A DNA stretch of 64,000 bases, from the NCBI GenBank assembly GCA_963783695.1, contig CAWAOM010000004.1, positions 1 through 64,000 on the forward strand, written 5' to 3'. The notes beneath the pieces were generated by a model. The model did not search any database, was not told where the DNA came from, and saw only the letters and a list, made by a program, of their open reading frames with translations. Below, piece after piece: positions 42,234 to 50,965 of the stretch. Origin of the DNA: BM003 sp963783695. Lineage in GTDB: Bacteria; Pseudomonadota; Gammaproteobacteria; Steroidobacterales; BM003. The position numbers and the translations under genes were made by a program. Numbering within the stretch: position 1 is the stretch's first letter; each line of letters starts with the position of its first letter.

Positions 42234-43697
42234 ATGATGCTTAGAATGCTCTTTACCTGTGTGCTCGCAGGATTATCCCTGCCGGCCATGGCGCAGGAGT
42301 CTGCACCGGACAACACACCGCCGACTTTCACGCCCGAGCAAATCCAGGCGGATTTCGAATACTTGTACGAGGGCCTGCAATCGGCAAATTATGACCTGTT
42401 CGCGTTTGCGCCGCGCAGCGACTTCGAGAGCCGCTACAGGGAATCTCGCGACGGCTTCGTCAAACAGATGACCCGTTTCGATGTGGAGATGGCGTTCCAG
42501 GAGTTTGTTGCCCTGGCGCATCAGGCCCACACGCGGATTGAATCCGACTATTCCGGCTATCGTGCATACCGTGCTGCGGGCGGTGCCGGGTTCCCGCTCG
42601 GGATTGCGGTGGAAGAGGATCAACTGATAGTCACCGGGAATTTCAGCGGCGTGGCCGAGATACAGCGGGGCGACAGTATCCGCGCCATTGACGGCGTACC
42701 GATATCGATCCTGTTACCGCGCCTGATCGCACATCTCTCGGCCGAGACGCCCGAGTTTGCATACGTCCTTATGGAAACCTATATGCCTCTCGTGGTCTGG
42801 CTGGAGCTGGGTGCGGCCGACGCGTACGCCGTAACGGTCGAGCACGTCGACGGATCGAGTGGGACATACGAGATATCGGCGGCGGCGGATACGGAACTGG
42901 ATTCCGACGACGCGGACAAGCCGTTCTCGTTAGCCGGTCGCGATGCGCGGATGTTGACGAAAACCGTTGCCTATTTGCGCCCGGGTCCTTTTTCCAACAC
43001 AAATCCGGACGCGAACACCTGGGACAATACCGAATTCGTGGAATTCGTCGATTCGGCGTTCGAGACTTTCATCGGGAATCAGGCGGCGCAGCTCGTTCTC
43101 GACCTTCGCGACAATCCCGGCGGCGACAATTCCTTCAGCGACCCCATTATTGCCTGGTTCGCCGATCGGCCATTCCGGTTTTCGTCCGATTTCAGGGTCC
43201 GGGTGAGTCCGCAGTCCACCGCGGCCAACCAGGCTCGCCTCGACGCCAGTCCGAACGACTCCGGCTCGACGTCGCACCTGTACGCGCGTCTCTACGCGGC
43301 TACGGAAAACGGCGAGACCGTGCAGTTCCCGATCCCCGAGATCGAGCCGCGCCCGCAGCCACGGTATGAGGGTGAGGTCTACGTTCTTGTTAACAGGTAT
43401 TCCTTTTCCAACGCGGTCACAACAGCGGCGTTACTTCAGGACTATGACTTCGGCGTGATCATGGGCGAGCAGACCGTCGATATGGCGACGACCTACGGCG
43501 CGATGGAACGGTTCACGCTGCCGGAGACCGGAATTGTCGTTGCGTACCCCAAGGCACTTATCGTGCGTCCGAGCGGGAATGACAAAGCGCATCCGGTTAC
43601 CCCGGATGTAGCGCTGCCGTCGCCCCGGATTCGCGGCGCGACGGACGTCATGCTGGACGCGGCAATGGGGTACATTGAATCCAAAGCGCCCGATTGA
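42234..43697 (+). CDS. Exported S41-family peptidase
   Basis: The 487-residue protein has a signal peptide (LFTCVLAGLSLPAMAQ). A tail-specific protease core has VLDLRDNPGGDNSFSDPI and the nucleophile Ser in YVLVNRYSFSNAVTTAALLQ. A preceding PDZ-like region includes IQRGDSIRAIDGVPI. It is a periplasmic or secreted serine protease of unknown target. The ATG ATG pair at 42234 starts the signal peptide. It is monocistronic. Dispersed GCCGACA-type short repeats follow at 43712-43760. Confidence 0.85.
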   Translation: MMLRMLFTCVLAGLSLPAMAQESAPDNTPPTFTPEQIQADFEYLYEGLQSANYDLFAFAPRSDFESRYRESRDGFVKQMTRFDVEMAFQEFVALAHQAHTRIESDYSGYRAYRAAGGAGFPLGIAVEEDQLIVTGNFSGVAEIQRGDSIRAIDGVPISILLPRLIAHLSAETPEFAYVLMETYMPLVVWLELGAADAYAVTVEHVDGSSGTYEISAAADTELDSDDADKPFSLAGRDARMLTKTVAYLRPGPFSNTNPDANTWDNTEFVEFVDSAFETFIGNQAAQLVLDLRDNPGGDNSFSDPIIAWFADRPFRFSSDFRVRVSPQSTAANQARLDASPNDSGSTSHLYARLYAATENGETVQFPIPEIEPRPQPRYEGEVYVLVNRYSFSNAVTTAALLQDYDFGVIMGEQTVDMATTYGAMERFTLPETGIVVAYPKALIVRPSGNDKAHPVTPDVALPSPRIRGATDVMLDAAMGYIESKAPD

Positions 43698-43851
43698 TCG
43701 TTGAGCCCTGAATTAAGCCGACACTTCCGGTCGCAAGCCGACATTATCCGTTAGCGACACGACATTCCGTTCACCGCGGCCAGTTTTCTCCCTGACCCCA
43801 TTCCGTTTACCCTGATCCTGACTCAACGCAAACCATCATCAGGAACCAGTC

Positions 43852-44340
43852 ATGGTCGACGAACAATCCTACCCGCACATCCTGCGCCGTGACACGATCA
43901 GGGCGGGCGAAAATACCTTTTCGCATCCCTGGAATCCGCAGTCGGAGATAACGGGAACGCATTTGAGTAGCCTGGCAGGGCTAAAGCGTACCGGGGTGAG
44001 CCTGGTGCGAATCCCTGCCGGAAAAGAGTCGTTCGCCTATCACCTCCACCACCGCGAGGAGGAGTGGATCTATATTCTGGCGGGCCGCGGCATTGCACTG
44101 ATCGACGGCAACGAATACGAGTTGGGGCCGGGGGACTTCGTTGCATTCCCGACGCCGTCAGTGCCGCACAATCTGCGCAACCCGCATGAAGAGGACCTGG
44201 TTTACATGATGGGCGGCGAGAATCTGGATTTTGAGGTGGCGGATTTCCCGACGCTGGACAAACGAATGATCAGACGGGGATCCGAAGTCGAAATCTACAA
44301 ACTCTCGGACGCTCGGCCATTCGATATGCCGGACTCGTAA
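43852..44340 (+). CDS. Metal-binding cupin-family protein
   Basis: The 162-residue protein has canonical cupin motif 1, YHLHHREEEWIYILAGRG (HxH, Glu, Gly), and motif 2, ELGPGDFVAFPTPSVPHNLR (PxG, His). The first ~45 residues are an extended N-terminal arm (HPWNPQSEITGTHLS). CAGGA precedes the ATG. The substrate is unknown; such proteins are often annotated as mannose-6-phosphate-isomerase-like. Confidence 0.85.
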   Translation: MVDEQSYPHILRRDTIRAGENTFSHPWNPQSEITGTHLSSLAGLKRTGVSLVRIPAGKESFAYHLHHREEEWIYILAGRGIALIDGNEYELGPGDFVAFPTPSVPHNLRNPHEEDLVYMMGGENLDFEVADFPTLDKRMIRRGSEVEIYKLSDARPFDMPDS

Positions 44341-44476
44341 CCTCTGCGCGTTTTTCCGTCGCGGTGGTTGCCTCGCTTGCGTCGGGTGTCGCCCGTTCCC
44401 GGCGATGTGTATTTTGGCTAGGATTGGCGTGTTGCTCGATGGAACAGGGGTGCGCCGGAAACGGCCTCCAGTGCAC

Positions 44477-44974
44477 ATGGAACAAATGGGTCCGGACTAC
44501 GCTTCGCCCGACGACCGTGGCTTCATTCCCCGTTACTGCGCCGGATGCCACTGCGGTGCCGTCGCGTACGAGGTTTGTGCCGATCCGGTCGACGCCAAGG
44601 TCTGTCACTGTCGCGACTGCCAGACGTTGCATGGCGCCCCCATGCAGTGGGCGGCGATCTTCCACAAATGTGACGTTCGATTCACTGCGGGCATTAAAAA
44701 CCTGCGCTTTTTCGACAGTGCACGCAATCGCTACGAACGGTCACTGCCCTGCAAGGTGAGTTGTGCGTTGTGTGGCACCCTGATTGCGGATGAGGGAAGG
44801 AACATGTGGCTCGCGTTCCCGACGCTGTTCGACTTCGGCGAGCCACGCCGCGTGCCCGACGCTTTCCGCCCGACCTGCCATATCTTCTATCGCATGCGCG
44901 TCTTCGACGTAATCGACGGATTGCCGAAATGGTCCGGGCACAAGGAGCAATCGACGTTGCTTGAGGAAAGGTGA
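44477..44974 (+). CDS. GFA-family zinc protein
   Basis: The 165-residue product begins MEQMGPDYASPDDRGFIPRY and carries the GFA zinc sites CHCGAVAYEV, VCHCRDCQTLHG and CALCGTLIADEGRNMW. The family (named after glutathione-dependent formaldehyde-activating enzyme) has a beta-tent fold and mostly unknown substrates. The ATG at 44477 begins the conserved part; the longer frame upstream is not conserved-looking. Confidence 0.87.
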   Translation: MEQMGPDYASPDDRGFIPRYCAGCHCGAVAYEVCADPVDAKVCHCRDCQTLHGAPMQWAAIFHKCDVRFTAGIKNLRFFDSARNRYERSLPCKVSCALCGTLIADEGRNMWLAFPTLFDFGEPRRVPDAFRPTCHIFYRMRVFDVIDGLPKWSGHKEQSTLLEER

Positions 44975-45397
44975 GCGTGATTCCCGGGTTCGGCCAATTC
45001 GCTCCGCACGATGGCCGTCATCTGTGGCTGGGCCTACGGCATTACGTCCGCAGGCATCGTCCCTACCATGCCGGCTGCTACAACCGAAACTGCCACACCC
45101 GGGCTCCGCGCACCGGATTTTGTCATTATCCCGGCACTGGCCGCGATCGTGTTGTTCGTCGTGACGGCAACCGTCAATGAAATCGTGTGTAGCGAGCGCC
45201 TTTGTTGTTTATTGGGTGTTTTGGAGGACTTGTTTCGAGCTCGTCACTGTTGCCGAAATAGCGTCAGGAAATTTTACATAATGTTTTTGCGCCAATCTGT
45301 TGCGCAGTCAAGCTACAGAAAACGTTCAGTTCGACACTCGGTTCAGTTCTTGCATCTCTCTGTTGAATGGCAAAAAAGCCAGGTTAGGGAGATAACA
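44975..45397. other. Upstream region of the PEP-CTERM-like gene
   Basis: About 420 bases with an open frame but no recognisable protein. The last 150 bases turn AT-rich (TTTACATAATGTTTTTGCGCC), as expected for a promoter and 5' leader before the gene at 45398. I see no defined operator. Confidence 0.4.
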
Positions 45398-45979
45398 ATG
45401 ACAAAAACAAAAACGAACATTCTGGGCATGCTCGTTGTGCTCCTTTCACCTTTACCCGCGATGGCGGTGCCAGTAGTACAGACGGCAACCTGTGCCGATA
45501 CTGCAAACCTGTGTGCAACAGGCATCACTGGCCTGGAAGTTGCGGGCATGGTCTTAACCGTGAGCTTTGTAACCGGTTCAAGCTACAATGCAGTTTATGC
45601 TGACAACGATCCTTTTTTCCTCGGCGATGCTGACGGTTCAGATGCCGCGCAGAACGCGATCAATGCCGCTTTCGACGGCGTCATCTTCGGTGTCGTGGGC
45701 CAGGGATCAACGCAGTCGCGCTTTTTTATCCCGGATCTAAATGACGGTGCGAGAAATTTCGGAGAGATAAGCATCAACGATTCAGGCTCGACGGACTGGC
45801 GCCTGGCCGGTTACAGCACAGACAATGCGTTTGATTTCGCTGAGTTGGAGCCCGATTTCTACACCGCATACACATTATTCGAGCTTGAGAATGTCTCCAT
45901 ACCTGAGCACGGCACGCTTGCAATCCTCGGGTTCGGCCTTTTCGGTATGGCGGTGGCGAGACGCAAAAAACAAGTCTGA
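45398..45979 (+). CDS. PEP-CTERM-like sorted extracellular protein
   Basis: The 193-residue protein has a signal peptide (LGMLVVLLSPLPAMA), a beta-rich mature domain with two early Cys (TATCADTANLC) and the C-terminal sorting signal IPEHGTLAILGFGLFGMAVA followed by RRKKQV. The signal is PEH instead of PEP but has the usual helix and basic tail. Exosortase normally cleaves such signals; none is in the window. GGGAGATAACA gives a strong ribosome site and a terminator follows. Confidence 0.85.
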   Translation: MTKTKTNILGMLVVLLSPLPAMAVPVVQTATCADTANLCATGITGLEVAGMVLTVSFVTGSSYNAVYADNDPFFLGDADGSDAAQNAINAAFDGVIFGVVGQGSTQSRFFIPDLNDGARNFGEISINDSGSTDWRLAGYSTDNAFDFAELEPDFYTAYTLFELENVSIPEHGTLAILGFGLFGMAVARRKKQV

Positions 45980-46003
45980 ACCCACCGCAAAAAAAGAAAA
46001 CGG

Positions 46004-46029
46004 AACCCCGCCTTGAGCGGGGTTTTTTT
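46004..46029 (+). terminator. Rho-independent terminator of the PEP-CTERM-like gene
   Basis: An 8-bp stem AACCCCGC/GCGGGGTT with loop CTTGA is followed by a T run, 25 bases after the stop codon. Confidence 0.9.
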
Positions 46030-46138
46030 GCGGTCGGAGTCAGGGTATCGGATGTCGCCGTAAAACTTAGCGATCGGCAGCGGTACATCGCGACGACAAT
46101 CTGTGCCGCGGCAATCGAGATTGAGAATCAGGAGAGTC

Positions 46139-46238
46139 GGGAGAGTCTGGGTGCCAGGAGAGTCTGGGTGCCGGAGGTAACCATATAATTTGGCTATGGA
46201 GAGTCTGGGTGCCGGAGGTAACCATATAATTTGGCTAT
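46139..46238. repeat. 41-bp perfect tandem duplication plus partial unit
   Basis: The unit GGAGAGTCTGGGTGCCGGAG, followed by GTAACCATATAATTTGGCTAT, occurs at 46157-46197 and again at 46198-46238 with no mismatch. A truncated unit (GGAGAGTCTGGGTGCC) precedes it at 46139. Each full unit contains a perfect TATAAT -10 hexamer. The rest of 45980-46351 has the terminator and no gene. Confidence 0.9.
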
Positions 46239-46351
46239 TGGCGGCGGCTCGTTGCGATAACGATCAACTTCTTTGCAATCGCCATTACTGTGCGGGGCCG
46301 GCCCTGCAGTTCAGTGCGCCACGCGGGTTGCATTCGTCAGCCGCCAGTTCA

Positions 46352-46987
46352 TCACACCTGATCCGGCAGGTACTCGTCCGACCATTTGAGCATCACGTTG
46401 AACGAGACGCTGACGCGCGGTTCCTCGCACAGGTTGGGATGGACGAAGTGCTGCAGGAACGCCGGCCACAGCAGAATCAGACCATCTCTCGGCCGCACCG
46501 TGAACTCCGCCTCGATGTTCGGGTCGCGGCGGATCGCGGTCATATTGGCCGCGCCACGCGGATCGTAAAAACCGATGCAGCCGGAGCGGACGTCCTTGCG
46601 GCTGCCGATGGCTGGTGGCCCGTCCGGCACGCTCACGTAGTAGGTTCCGCTCAGGTAGGCATGCGGGTGATTGTGGGGATCGTGATAGTCGCCGATGCGA
46701 TTGACGTTGGACCAGCCGTGCAGGCTCCAGTTGATCGGGTAGCCCATGTCGAGGTGATCGAAATAGTCAAACACGGTCTTGTTGACGCAGGTATGCAGCC
46801 ACTGCGCGGCCGGGTGCTGTTGCGCGAGAAAATTGTCGTCCAGATAGTCGGTGGTCAGATCATTGTTGTCCTGCTCTAGCGATTCGATCAACTGCGCCAG
46901 AGCGGCGTTCGCGGGCTCGTGCCCGGGAATGTCCGCCTCCATAAGCAGCGTCGGCCAGAGCCGGTGAAACGTGGATGACGAGCTCAC
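46352..46987 (-). CDS. Putative 2OG-Fe(II) oxygenase (TIGR02466-type)
   Basis: The 211-residue protein contains IGDYHDPHNHPHAYLSGTYY with an HxD-like iron site, LLWPAFLQHFVHP with the distal His, and RVSVSFNVML with the 2-oxoglutarate-binding Arg. It begins STFHRLWPTLLMEADIPGHE. These fit the small 2OG-Fe(II) dioxygenases found in marine bacteria. The substrate is unknown. The start is a GTG at 46987, and no nearby ATG fits the conserved N-terminus. Confidence 0.78.
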   Translation of the reverse strand: MSSSSTFHRLWPTLLMEADIPGHEPANAALAQLIESLEQDNNDLTTDYLDDNFLAQQHPAAQWLHTCVNKTVFDYFDHLDMGYPINWSLHGWSNVNRIGDYHDPHNHPHAYLSGTYYVSVPDGPPAIGSRKDVRSGCIGFYDPRGAANMTAIRRDPNIEAEFTVRPRDGLILLWPAFLQHFVHPNLCEEPRVSVSFNVMLKWSDEYLPDQV

Positions 46988-47262
46988 GAAAAAAGACGCT
47001 CTCCCTGCGGGCGCGAATCGAAAGAATGTCGGACTCGGCGAAGCCTAACGCCAACCTCCCTATCTCGGCAATGAATGCGTTGGCGCCTGCCGCTGCCGAG
47101 CGCGACGTGACGGTGCAACGGCAATCGACAACTTCTCTCGCCTCGCCGGTTGCCCGCCACGACATCGGGCGGTTAGCGCGATGCATCCGCCGAGCCGGGG
47201 CTCTATGACGTTCGCGCTATCGGCACCCGGCCGCCGGGGCGGGTTCGCCGCCCCGGGCGCGA

Positions 47263-48399
47263 TTATTTTCGTGGCGTCAGTTTCAACAGGCGTCCCTCGC
47301 TGCTGCCGCGCTCGTCCTCGAGCACCCAGAGCGCGCCGTCGGGGCTCTCGACAATGCTGCGAATGCGCGCTCCCATGGCGTACCGCTCCGCTTCACGTGC
47401 GGTCTCGCCGTCGATCTCGATTCGAACGATCGACTGCGCGCCAAGTGCCGCCGCGAAGGCGTCGCCTTTCCAGTCCGCGAACAGGTCGCCGTTGTAGAAC
47501 ATCAGGTCGCCCGGTGAGATCGCCGGCACCCAGGCAACTGCCGGCGCGGCAAATTCGGGCCGGGTCGCGTGATCGGGAATCTCGCGGCCGTCGTAGTGAT
47601 CGCCTTCACTGACCTCGGGGTAGCCGTAATTGGCGCCGCGCCGGATCAGGTTCAGCTCATCGCCGTGGGCCGGTCCCATCTCGATCTCCCACAGGCGGCC
47701 GTCGGCGTCGATTGCGAGACCCAGGGGATTGCGGTGCCCAAGCGACCAGATCTCGCCGTAGACGGCATCGTCGTCCACCAGCGGATCGACGCTGCGGTAA
47801 TCGACGAACGGGTTGTCGGCCGGAATCGAGCCGTCGTCGTTCAGCCGGACGATCTTGCCGATGGTCGACTGCATGTCCTGTGCCGGGGTGAATTTCTGCC
47901 GGTCGCCGGACGAGATCCACAGGAAGCCTGCGTCGTCGAAAATTATGCGGTGACCGTAATGGCCACGCCCGAGCACCTTCGGGTACTGGCGCCAGACGAC
48001 CTCGACGCCGGTCAGCGACGAGCTTCGTTCGCCGATTTCGAGTTTGCCGCGCGCGACCGCGGCACCGCGGGTATTGGCAGGGCCCGCTTCCGCGTAACTC
48101 AGGTAAACCAGGCCGTTCTGGTTGTAGTCCGGGTGCAGTGCCACGTCGCCCATGCCGCCCTGGCCGCCGTAATCGACGTCAGGGACGCCGCGAACCGGCG
48201 ATTTTTCCCCGTCCTCGGTAACGATCCAGAGGCGGCCCTTTTTCTCGGTGACCAGCATCCGGCCGTCGGGCAGGAAGGCCAGCGCCCAAGGCTCGTCAAA
48301 CGAGGTGACGGGCTGGACCTCGAACGGCAGATTTTCCTGCGCGTTCCCGCTGACTGCGGCAAACAGGCTCAGCACGAAGGCGGCAAATATTGATCTCAT
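47263..48399 (-). CDS. PQQ-dependent aldose sugar dehydrogenase-like protein
   Basis: The 378-residue periplasmic protein has a signal peptide (FAAFVLSLFAAVSGNAQ) and the six-bladed propeller of soluble aldose dehydrogenases: EPWALAFLPDGRMLVTEKKG, GGQGGMGDVALHPDYNQNGL, GRGHYGHRI with the catalytic-type His, SLGHRNPLGLAID and GPAHGDELNLI. It oxidises aldoses using PQQ. CAGGA precedes the ATG at 48399. It could act on glucose freed by the glucan enzymes, but nothing ties it to that regulon. Confidence 0.9.
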   Translation of the reverse strand: MRSIFAAFVLSLFAAVSGNAQENLPFEVQPVTSFDEPWALAFLPDGRMLVTEKKGRLWIVTEDGEKSPVRGVPDVDYGGQGGMGDVALHPDYNQNGLVYLSYAEAGPANTRGAAVARGKLEIGERSSSLTGVEVVWRQYPKVLGRGHYGHRIIFDDAGFLWISSGDRQKFTPAQDMQSTIGKIVRLNDDGSIPADNPFVDYRSVDPLVDDDAVYGEIWSLGHRNPLGLAIDADGRLWEIEMGPAHGDELNLIRRGANYGYPEVSEGDHYDGREIPDHATRPEFAAPAVAWVPAISPGDLMFYNGDLFADWKGDAFAAALGAQSIVRIEIDGETAREAERYAMGARIRSIVESPDGALWVLEDERGSSEGRLLKLTPRK

Positions 48400-48530
48400 G
48401 TCGGAATCCTGATGAATAGTGTTGGCTGACGATAGCAATGACAGATGGACTGTAACGAACCTCGCGACGCGTCACCAGTCGCCTCCCTGCTGCAGCCGGG
48501 CCGGGTTCCGGTCGCCTCGACGCGCTGGCC

Positions 48531-48758
48531 TTGGCGCCGCGCTTCGAAAGTCTCGGAGTCTGGTTCAACGACACGCATGAGCCGGTGACGGACATCGATT
48601 TCTTCGGCAACGTGCCCACGGGCCGCCTCAGGCGCGTCGATGCGCTGAAACCCGGTCTGTTCTGGCACGTTTGGGCCGAGTTTTTTCCGCATACGGATAT
48701 CAACCGGATAGATGGCCCGCCGGATACCCGGTCAGAGCCGGCGCAGCCGGGCCTTTGA
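48531..48758 (+). pseudogene. Short protein remnant of unknown family
   Basis: The frame reads RFESLGVWFNDTHEPVTDID, FFGNVPTGRLRRVDALKPGL and FWHVWAEFFPHTDINRID and looks protein-coding in composition. It has no proper start (TTG, no ribosome site) and an upstream in-frame stop. It may be the C-terminal part of a lost gene. I do not recognise the family. Confidence 0.3.
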
Positions 48759-48827
48759 GGCGGCACCGCCGAGATTCGCCTGTCTGTATCCCGCAGGCGC
48801 AGGTCGCAAGGTAAGGAAGCCTCCACG

Positions 48828-48912
48828 ATGACGGCAATCGGCTACACGAAAGCAGGCCCGGCCGCAGCGGAGAACGCGCTGATGGCGTTCGACTTGGCTC
48901 GACGCGAACCGA
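48828..48912 (+). pseudogene. 5' stub of a zinc-type quinone oxidoreductase/alcohol dehydrogenase gene
   Basis: After AAGGA and an ATG, the frame MTAIGYTKAGPAAAENALMA followed by FDLARREP matches the N-terminus of medium-chain quinone oxidoreductases. Similarity ends near 48912, immediately before the converging MBL-fold gene. Only about 28 codons survive. Confidence 0.5.
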
Positions 48913-48967
48913 TCGATCGACTCAAATTCCGATGTGCATTACCGACCCGCTACTGTGGAAACAGAAC

Positions 48968-49915
48968 CTATTCGAACTCCATCGCCTCGAACACCATGCC
49001 GGCGTTGCGCGCCGCCAATTCGTCGAACGTGTCGAGATTCGCGTAGGCCGACTGGTCGATCTTGTATGCCTCGTCCAGTGTGCCGCCCTCGTCGAGCAGC
49101 TTCTGCACCTCGCCACGCAGGAAGACCAGGTAGTCCTTGGTGTACTTCGTGACTTCATCGATGTTCGTTGGCACACCGTGCCCCGGGATCACGACTTGCG
49201 GCTGCAGCGCCAGGAAACTCTCGTAGGTCTCGAGCCAGGCCCTGGTATCGGTATTGCTGAAGATCGGCAGCAGGCGCTGGTGGAACGCCATATCGCCAGA
49301 GATCACCAGCCTTCGCTGTGGCAGCCACACCTGGATATCGCCGGGGCTGTGACCCGGTCCGAGGTAGAGTGCTTCAATCCGCATACCGCCCAGTTCGATT
49401 ACATGTTTGTCCTCGAAGGTGATGTCGGGCGCCACTACTGCCGTGCCCTCGGCCTTGTCGCGGTTGTACCCCTGCATACTGGTCAGCAGCGCGTAAGCGC
49501 CTTCTTCGATTTCCGCTGCGGCATCGACATGGGCGATCACCGGGACCCCCTGTTCCTGCCAGTAGTTCGAGCCCAGTGCGGCATGCCCCTGGCCATTCTC
49601 GAGGATCACGTAGCGTACGGGCTGGTCGGTAACCTTGCGGATTTCCTCGTGCAGCGCCTTGGCCAGCAGGTAGCAGGCGCCGGCATTGACCACGACAACG
49701 CCTTCCGGCGTGACGATGAAAGACAGGTTGTTGTTATGGCCGGAATTTTCATATGTAGGGGGTGCCGTGGCGCCGATGGCTGACCAGACGCCCGGAATAA
49801 CCTCGCGCGGTGCGTCGTACAACACTGAGTCGGGGTATTTGTCGGGGATGCTCTGATCGGCAAACGCAATGCCGGTAACGAGCAGCGTCACGAGTGCAGC
49901 GGCAATTTGCTTCAT
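48968..49915 (-). CDS. Exported MBL-fold hydrolase with a non-canonical metal motif
   Basis: The 315-residue protein has a signal peptide (AAALVTLLVTGIAFA) and a metallo-beta-lactamase fold: NNNLSFIVTPEGVVVVNAGA, GPGHSPGDIQVWLPQRRLVI, SGDMAFHQR and VVIPGHGVPTN. The first metal motif, normally HxHxDH, reads ENGQGH, so two His and the Asp are missing. A strong AGGGAGA site precedes the ATG at 49915. I recall this variant as a conserved subgroup. The substrate is unknown. Confidence 0.85.
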   Translation of the reverse strand: MKQIAAALVTLLVTGIAFADQSIPDKYPDSVLYDAPREVIPGVWSAIGATAPPTYENSGHNNNLSFIVTPEGVVVVNAGACYLLAKALHEEIRKVTDQPVRYVILENGQGHAALGSNYWQEQGVPVIAHVDAAAEIEEGAYALLTSMQGYNRDKAEGTAVVAPDITFEDKHVIELGGMRIEALYLGPGHSPGDIQVWLPQRRLVISGDMAFHQRLLPIFSNTDTRAWLETYESFLALQPQVVIPGHGVPTNIDEVTKYTKDYLVFLRGEVQKLLDEGGTLDEAYKIDQSAYANLDTFDELAARNAGMVFEAMEFE

Positions 49916-50099
49916 GTTAGGGTCTCCCTGTGTTGCAGCCCGATTATAGCGCCGGACAAACTCTGCACGGCTTCGTCTACGGCCTGTCCGCCAATGTTGT
50001 TCAGCCGGCTTTTTATAGCACGACAAAAAACTCAGGTTATACGTTACCGGTTATTGATGTCCGGTAATCGTTCGCGTACGATTTGCGCCCTTCGAAGAT

Positions 50100-50456
50100 A
50101 TGTTCAGGCACCATCGCGTGAAAGATCCTGAGTGGACATTCTTTAGTAATTACGCGCACGTACTCGTGTGCCTGGCCGAAAATCCCGGCGTGCGGTTACG
50201 CGACGTCGCCGAACGTGTCGGTATCACGGAACGCAGCGCGCAGCGGCTGATTACACACCTCGATGACGCCGGTATCCTTACGAGAGTCAAGCACGGCCGC
50301 CGTAATAGCTACTACATTGATACTAGCGCCCACCTGCGGCACCCGATAGAGGAGCGCTGCACGGTCGGCGAATTGCTCAAACTCGTTCTGTCACCGGCTC
50401 GCATGCGGCGGCTCGAGGCTCATAAAGCAGACCTGGACGGGCAGAACGCCGTCTAG
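50100..50456 (+). CDS. Winged-helix transcriptional regulator (MarR/ArsR-like)
   Basis: The 118-residue protein begins around DPEWTFFSNYAHVLVCLAEN and has a winged helix (VRLRDVAERVGITERSAQRL, ITHLDDAGILTRVKHGRRNS, YYIDT). A short C-terminal helix follows. It lacks metal-binding Cys. It lies upstream of the Rap1a-like and antiporter genes in the same direction but is separated from the Rap1a-like start by only 26 bases, so it may regulate them. The effector is unknown. Confidence 0.82.
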   Translation: MFRHHRVKDPEWTFFSNYAHVLVCLAENPGVRLRDVAERVGITERSAQRLITHLDDAGILTRVKHGRRNSYYIDTSAHLRHPIEERCTVGELLKLVLSPARMRRLEAHKADLDGQNAV

Positions 50457-50482
50457 CAGTTGCACACAACGGAAACGGGAAT

Positions 50483-50965
50483 ATGGAAATGATCAAGAAA
50501 GCAACCTGGTTCGGTGCTGCCATTTTGATGATGTCGTTTTTTGCGGACAGCGTGGTGGCGGTCGAACCGTTGTCCACGGAAGAGCTGCGGGATCATTGCG
50601 TCATCTATGAGGAAGACCCGGAAGGTGCGGACGGGATTTTCTGCGTCCGTTACATCCAGGGCTTTATCGACGGTGCCGTTGCGACCGATGAGCGCGTTAC
50701 CTACAACGTGGCGGCCGAATACGACGGTGAAGAGACATTCAAGCAGCGCGCCGTTCGCACCCGTGTCGGTTCGCGCGTCGCCCGCTACGGATCGTCCTAT
50801 TACGCGGAGTTTTGCCTCGGCGAGCCGGTTCCGCTCGCCGATGTGGTCAGGGCCGTCGTCGCCGATCTGTTGGAGATTGACAGTTTTGCCGGTCGCGAAC
50901 TCGCCCGCGATGTCGTCTACCAGACGCTGCGCAGCGAATATCCCTGCGAAGCCGGCGACGAATGA
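50483..50965 (+). CDS. Exported Rap1a/Tai-like protein
   Basis: The 160-residue protein has a signal peptide (WFGAAILMMSFFADSVVA) and the pattern STEELRDHCVIY ... DGIFCVRYIQGFIDGAV ... YYAEFCLGEPVPLADVVRAV, typical of the Rap1a/Tai family (four Cys, immunity-protein-like fold). Family members in Serratia neutralise type VI effectors, but many proteobacteria have housekeeping-type copies. The stop overlaps the start of the antiporter E subunit (ATGA), which links it to the Mrp operon. Confidence 0.75.
   Translation: MEMIKKATWFGAAILMMSFFADSVVAVEPLSTEELRDHCVIYEEDPEGADGIFCVRYIQGFIDGAVATDERVTYNVAAEYDGEETFKQRAVRTRVGSRVARYGSSYYAEFCLGEPVPLADVVRAVVADLLEIDSFAGRELARDVVYQTLRSEYPCEAGDE

Noticed and set aside
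43712..43760. GCCGACA-type short repeats after the S41 gene
   Set aside because: They look like common dispersed intergenic repeats; I could not define units or borders well enough to list them as a feature.
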